From Paracoccaceae bacterium (lineage in GTDB: Bacteria; Pseudomonadota; Alphaproteobacteria; Rhodobacterales; Rhodobacteraceae), in the NCBI GenBank assembly GCA_007120685.1, contig SKNG01000370.1, positions 1 through 9,093 of the forward strand: DNA of 9,093 nt. The letters run 5' to 3'. Position 1 is the stretch's first letter; each line of letters begins with the position of its first letter. This document shows, in pieces, positions 6,687-9,093 of the stretch. The notes beneath the pieces are model-generated. The model searched no databases. It saw only the letters and a program-made list of their open reading frames with translations, and was not told where the DNA came from. A program made the position numbers and the translations under genes.

Positions 6687-6715
6687 AGGATAGGCCCGCC
6701 CCCCGGCCCGGTCAA
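6687..6715 (-). promoter_or_regulatory. Sigma-70-like promoter of nrdJ
   Basis: On the minus strand TTGACC (6710-6715) and TATCCT (6687-6692) are separated by exactly 17 bases, matching the -35 and -10 consensus at five and four of six positions. Transcription would begin near 6680 and give a leader of about 27 bases. The element falls entirely within the gap after the upstream gene's stop codon, which supports an independent nrdJ transcript. Confidence 0.6.
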
Positions 6716-6724
6716 CTGCGGTGC

Positions 6725-7600
6725 CTAGCCATAACGGTTTGGCCCCGGGTCACCGCGCGTGCACATGAAAACCAGCATCACGATGGCATAGATCAGCGCC
6801 GCCGCACCGGGCAGCAGCATCAGCAGCATGGCGCTGCCCAGCGGATTGGGCGAAAGCATCAACGGCCCCATCAGGGCCACCGTCACGAACCCCGAGGCGA
6901 TCATGCCCAGGAAGAACCCGCCCACCCACCAGCCGGAACGCCCGATGTCATGCAACCGTCGCCAGGTAACCGCCAGCATCGGAAAGATGACCGCCAGCGA
7001 GGTGATGGCACCCACCGGGCCGACGTCTTCATCGGCCAGCGGTACGCCGAACAGCGCCGAGTCAACGAAACCGGCGACGAGGCCAAGCAGGATGGTGAAC
7101 AGCAGGAAGAACCAGTATTCCGACCGGCTGGCCCTGCCCGAGAAGCCGAAATAACGTCGGAAGCAGGCCGCGATCGCGCCGAAGAACCCGCGCGACGGGG
7201 CGCCGACATACAGCCCGTCCGGCCCGGTCTGCGCCGTCGCTGCCCCCGCCCCAGCCCCCGCCCCAGCCCCTGACCCTGACCATGCCCGGGCCTGCGTCTC
7301 CATCGGGGCGGGTTGCGGATGCTGACGCAGGTAACGCGCCGCGCGCGGCGACATGCCCCCTGCCCCCGCCTTCCCGCCCGGCATTTCGGGCGGCATGCCG
7401 GCGGGCCTTCCTAGCGCGTCGGGCACCCCGCCAAAGGCAAAATGTGCGCCGGCCTCTTCCCAGCCCGGCAGGCCCTGACGCCAGACATAGCTTTGTGGCG
7501 TGATCCGGCCCCGTGCGATCAGCCGCGCGATCTCCTCGGGTGACACAGGACCGACCCGCGCCTCGCCGTCCACGTAATACCACGCAACTGCCACGACCAC
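6725..7600 (-). CDS. GYF_2-DUF805 domain membrane protein
   Basis: This is a two-domain protein of 291 residues with no known biochemical role. Residues 7-55 form a GYF_2 domain (WYYVDGEARVGPVSPEEI, then ITPQSYVW and GLPGW), a small fold thought to mediate protein binding. Residues 56-140 are a flexible linker rich in Gly, Ala, Pro and Met, with an alternating Gly-Ala run at 111-120. Residues 143-291 are a DUF805 domain with its hallmarks: YFGFSGRASRSEYW (150-163), RRLHDIGRSGWW (214-225) and the terminal PGPNRYG (285-291). About four membrane helices are visible near 163-184, 198-214, 224-245 and 256-279. The start is a GTG; GTG at 7594, two codons on, has better spacing from an AGAGG sequence and is an equally good choice. 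The frame ends 71 bp before nrdJ. Combining a GYF_2 head with DUF805 is a known architecture in proteobacteria, but the function is unassigned. Confidence 0.88.
   Translation of the reverse strand: MVVAVAWYYVDGEARVGPVSPEEIARLIARGRITPQSYVWRQGLPGWEEAGAHFAFGGVPDALGRPAGMPPEMPGGKAGAGGMSPRAARYLRQHPQPAPMETQARAWSGSGAGAGAGAGAATAQTGPDGLYVGAPSRGFFGAIAACFRRYFGFSGRASRSEYWFFLLFTILLGLVAGFVDSALFGVPLADEDVGPVGAITSLAVIFPMLAVTWRRLHDIGRSGWWVGGFFLGMIASGFVTVALMGPLMLSPNPLGSAMLLMLLPGAAALIYAIVMLVFMCTRGDPGPNRYG
7243..7270 (-). repeat. Tandem 12-bp repeat with G-quadruplex potential
   Basis: On the coding (minus) strand five runs of four to five G are separated by loops of only one or two bases (GGGGCTGGGGCG repeated twice, then GGGGGC). 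This satisfies the usual rule for an intramolecular G-quadruplex with four-tetrad stacks. It encodes the Gly-Ala linker run (residues 111-120) of the GYF_2-DUF805 protein, so changes in copy number in steps of 12 bp would stay in frame. Confidence 0.8.
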
Positions 7601-7631
7601 TGCCTCTCATACCACCTTTTGGCTGTGCAAG

Positions 7632-7660
7632 AACGTCACCGATAGCGGACCCGCTGTCAA
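7632..7660 (-). promoter_or_regulatory. Possible promoter of the GYF_2-DUF805 gene
   Basis: A perfect -35 TTGACA lies at 7655-7660 on the minus strand; the hexamer 17 bases on is GACGTT (7632-7637), a weak -10. The resulting leader of about 25 bases would include an AAGGTGG ribosome binding sequence (7612-7618) before the GTG start. Confidence 0.4.
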
Positions 7661-7764
7661 TCAAGCGGCCGATCAACCGGTGCGGGTGCTTCATCTTGCC
7701 CGAAATACGCAATCCCGACGCTGGCGCGGAACCCTGGCCAGGGCAAGCAGGATCACGGGCGCGG

Positions 7765-7793
7765 TTGCCCAATTCCCTTCCCCGGTCTATCTG
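7765..7793 (+). promoter_or_regulatory. Candidate leaderless promoter of the DUF1489 gene
   Basis: TTGCCC (7765-7770) and TATCTG (7788-7793) are 17 bases apart. Counting from the -10, the +1 base falls on A7800, the A of the DUF1489 ATG. No Shine-Dalgarno sequence precedes this ATG, consistent with a leaderless mRNA. The hexamers match consensus at four and three of six positions, so the promoter itself is moderately supported. Confidence 0.4.
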
Positions 7794-7799
7794 CCTGTC

Positions 7800-8243
7800 A
7801 TGACCGAAGCCGCACGCGCCCCCCTGCACCTGATCAAGCTCTGCGTCGGCGCCGATGGCGTGGAGGACCTGATCGCCTGGCAGCGCGATCCGCGCGCGCT
7901 GGGGCCCGACGGGGTGCCGCGCCATTTCACCCGCATGTGGCCCAGACGCGCCGCCGAACTGCTGGCGGGCGGATCGCTCTACTGGGTGTTCCGCGGCACC
8001 GTGCTGGCCCGCCAGCGTATCCTGCGGCTGGATCCGGTCGAGGGCGCCGACGGTATCCGCCGCTGCGGGATCGTGCTGGACCCGAGCATCACCCGAACCG
8101 CGCCGCAACCGCGCAGTGCCTTTCAGGGCTGGCGCTACCTGCAACCGCAGGACGCCCCGCGCGATCTGGCCGCGGCGCGCCCCGGCGACGATACGCTGCC
8201 GCCGGAACTGGACGCGGCCCTGGCCGAGATCGGCCTGCGCTAG
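7800..8243 (+). CDS. DUF1489 family protein
   Basis: This 147-residue soluble protein belongs to a conserved alphaproteobacterial family of unknown function. The recognisable family segments are LHLIKLCVGADGVEDLIAWQ (9-28), RHFTRMWPRR (41-50), GGSLYWVFRG (57-66), ARQRILRL (70-77), GIRRCGIVLDP (85-95) and RSAFQGWRYL (105-114). There is no signal peptide or membrane helix. The frame is open further upstream to a GTG at 7680, but the added 40 residues (Arg-rich, low in family resemblance) are unlikely to be translated. The ATG at 7800 places the LHLIKLCVG motif at the expected N-terminus. No Shine-Dalgarno precedes it, which fits the leaderless promoter proposed above. It is divergent from the GYF_2-DUF805 gene and followed after 96 bp by a dehydrogenase gene with its own apparent control site, so a shared operon is not required. 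Confidence 0.88.
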   Translation: MTEAARAPLHLIKLCVGADGVEDLIAWQRDPRALGPDGVPRHFTRMWPRRAAELLAGGSLYWVFRGTVLARQRILRLDPVEGADGIRRCGIVLDPSITRTAPQPRSAFQGWRYLQPQDAPRDLAAARPGDDTLPPELDAALAEIGLR

Positions 8244-8260
8244 CCTTCTTTGCCGCCGGC

Positions 8261-8274
8261 TTGAGGCAGATCAA
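8261..8274. promoter_or_regulatory. FNR-type binding site (TTGAGGCAGATCAA)
   Basis: The sequence matches the FNR/FnrL consensus TTGAT-N4-ATCAA at nine of ten positions, the only change being G for T at position 5. It lies in the short gap between DUF1489 and the dehydrogenase gene. A CAGAAT -10-like element at 8296-8301 predicts a start near 8308, so the site is centred about 40-41 bases upstream, the normal place for activation by FNR-type regulators. Other CRP/FNR-family proteins recognise similar half-sites, so the exact regulator is uncertain. Confidence 0.6.
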
Positions 8275-8295
8275 GGCAGCAGCGCGAATTCCGTT

Positions 8296-8301
8296 CAGAA
8301 T
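8296..8301 (+). promoter_or_regulatory. -10 element of the dehydrogenase promoter
   Basis: CAGAAT matches the TATAAT consensus at four of six positions. Transcription would start near 8308 and give a leader of about 32 bases ending in GGAAGGA (8327-8333), a good ribosome binding site six bases before the ATG. There is no clear -35 hexamer; the FNR-type site occupies that region, as in activator-dependent promoters. Confidence 0.45.
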
Positions 8302-8339
8302 GGCGGCAGGATGGCTGACCAAGGACGGAAGGACCGACC

Positions 8340-9086
8340 ATGCCCATGATCGACCCGAAAGACCTGAAGATTCTGATCACCGGCGGCGCGCGCGGCATTG
8401 GCGCGGCGACGGCGCGGCTCCTGGCGGCGCAGGGCGCGGCGGTGATGATCACGGATGTGCTGGATGACGAGGGCGCGGCGCTGGCCCAGGAGATCGGACC
8501 GCGCGCGCGATACCGCCGACTGGATGTGACCAGCGAGGCCGATTGGCAGGATGCCGTCACCGCCGCCGAAGAGGCGATGGGCGGCCTGAACGCGCTGTTC
8601 AACAATGCCGGCATCCTAGACTTCGGCACGATCGAGAGCACCGATCCGGATGTGCTGCGCCGGATCCTGGACATCAATGTGGTGGGCTGTTTCCTGGGCA
8701 TGCGCGCCTGCGCTCCGGCGCTGCGGCGGGCGGGCGGCGGAGCGATCGTCAACTGCTCCTCCATCGCCGGGATGAACGGTTATGCGGGTTTCGCGGCCTA
8801 TGTGACCAGCAAATGGGCGCTGCGCGGCATGAACAAATGCGCGGCGCTGGATCTGGCGGCGGACAATATCCGCGTGCTGTCGATCCACCCCGGCCCGATC
8901 CGGACGGTGATGGGGGACGATCTGCCACCCGATATCGCGGCGGCACAGCCGATCCCGCGCTTCGGCGAGCCGGAGGAAGTGGCGCGCATGGTCCGCTTCA
9001 TGCTCTGCGAGGCGAGCTATTCCACAGGCTCGGAATTCGTCATCGATGGCGGCGCGGTGACCGGGCAGGTGCCGAGGCTGGAATAG
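8340..9086 (+). CDS. Short-chain dehydrogenase/reductase (SDR family)
   Basis: This is a 248-residue classical SDR, an NAD(P)-dependent oxidoreductase acting on an alcohol or carbonyl group. It has the cofactor motif TGGARGIG (14-21), Asp39 at the end of the second strand, which favours NAD(H) over NADP(H), NNAG (88-91), Asn113, the catalytic Ser141, Tyr154 and Lys158 (Y-V-T-S-K), and the PG motif in HPGPIRT (183-189). The C-terminal GSEFVIDGGAVTG is typical. Length and spacing match FabG-like and 3-alpha/20-beta-hydroxysteroid-dehydrogenase-like enzymes; the NKCAALDLAADNIRVLSIHPG wording leans toward the latter, but the substrate cannot be assigned. ATG at 8340 is preferred over ATG at 8346 because GGAAGGA lies six bases before it. 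The FNR-type site upstream suggests higher expression at low oxygen. The gene is complete, ending seven bases before the window edge. Confidence 0.93.
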   Translation: MPMIDPKDLKILITGGARGIGAATARLLAAQGAAVMITDVLDDEGAALAQEIGPRARYRRLDVTSEADWQDAVTAAEEAMGGLNALFNNAGILDFGTIESTDPDVLRRILDINVVGCFLGMRACAPALRRAGGGAIVNCSSIAGMNGYAGFAAYVTSKWALRGMNKCAALDLAADNIRVLSIHPGPIRTVMGDDLPPDIAAAQPIPRFGEPEEVARMVRFMLCEASYSTGSEFVIDGGAVTGQVPRLE

Positions 9087-9093
9087 CGCCCGC

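Noticed and set aside
6654..6724. Cobalamin riboswitch upstream of nrdJ
   Set aside because: The gap is only 71 bases, far shorter than a cobalamin riboswitch, and no B12-box sequence is present.
5145..6728. 527-codon open frame on the plus strand opposite nrdJ
   Set aside because: It is antisense to a clearly identified enzyme, is rich in His, Arg, Gly and Gln with no recognisable domain, and is explained by the GC bias of nrdJ third codon positions.
7680..7799. 40-residue N-terminal extension of the DUF1489 protein from GTG 7680
   Set aside because: Family members begin close to the LHLIKLCVG motif, the extension covers a plausible promoter, and no ribosome binding site precedes the GTG.

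Overview
The window looks like a chromosomal segment of a GC-rich alphaproteobacterium, most likely of the Rhodobacterales (Paracoccus/Rhodobacter-like). The reasons are the style of its enolase, a Fur/Mur-type regulator lacking the zinc cysteines, a roughly 750-residue B12-dependent ribonucleotide reductase, a DUF1489 protein, and strongly GC-biased third codon positions. No rRNA, tRNA, CRISPR array, insertion sequence or phage gene was recognised. Eight protein genes can be supported, and they fill most of the window.

Left part (1-3962). Three minus-strand genes read fur (2896-2471), an EamA/DMT transporter (2374-1502) and enolase (1396-122). Gaps of 96 and 105 bp leave room for separate promoters. 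Divergent from fur, across a 136-bp control region, is a second EamA/DMT transporter on the plus strand (3033-3962). Its translation start is unusual: the strong ribosome binding site serves a four-codon mini-ORF whose stop overlaps the GTG start.

Middle part (3963-7600). A 420-bp non-coding stretch with several inverted repeats lies between the converging ends of the second transporter and nrdJ. nrdJ (6653-4383, minus) encodes the class II adenosylcobalamin-dependent ribonucleotide reductase with all catalytic cysteines visible. It appears to have its own sigma-70-like promoter and a very short leader that folds over its Shine-Dalgarno sequence. Upstream on the same strand is a membrane protein with an N-terminal GYF_2 domain and a C-terminal DUF805 domain. 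Its Gly-Ala linker is encoded by a tandem 12-bp repeat with G-quadruplex potential.

Right part (7601-9093). A 199-bp divergent region leads to a plus-strand DUF1489 gene, possibly transcribed as a leaderless mRNA. A short-chain dehydrogenase/reductase follows. A near-consensus FNR-type site lies between the two, correctly spaced from a -10-like element to activate the dehydrogenase.

The genes do not form one pathway: they cover glycolysis, metal regulation, export, DNA precursor synthesis and an oxidoreductase. I see no undescribed multi-gene system. The points worth following up are regulatory: the FNR-like site, the nrdJ leader hairpin, the mini-ORF start, the leaderless candidate and the quadruplex-prone repeat.
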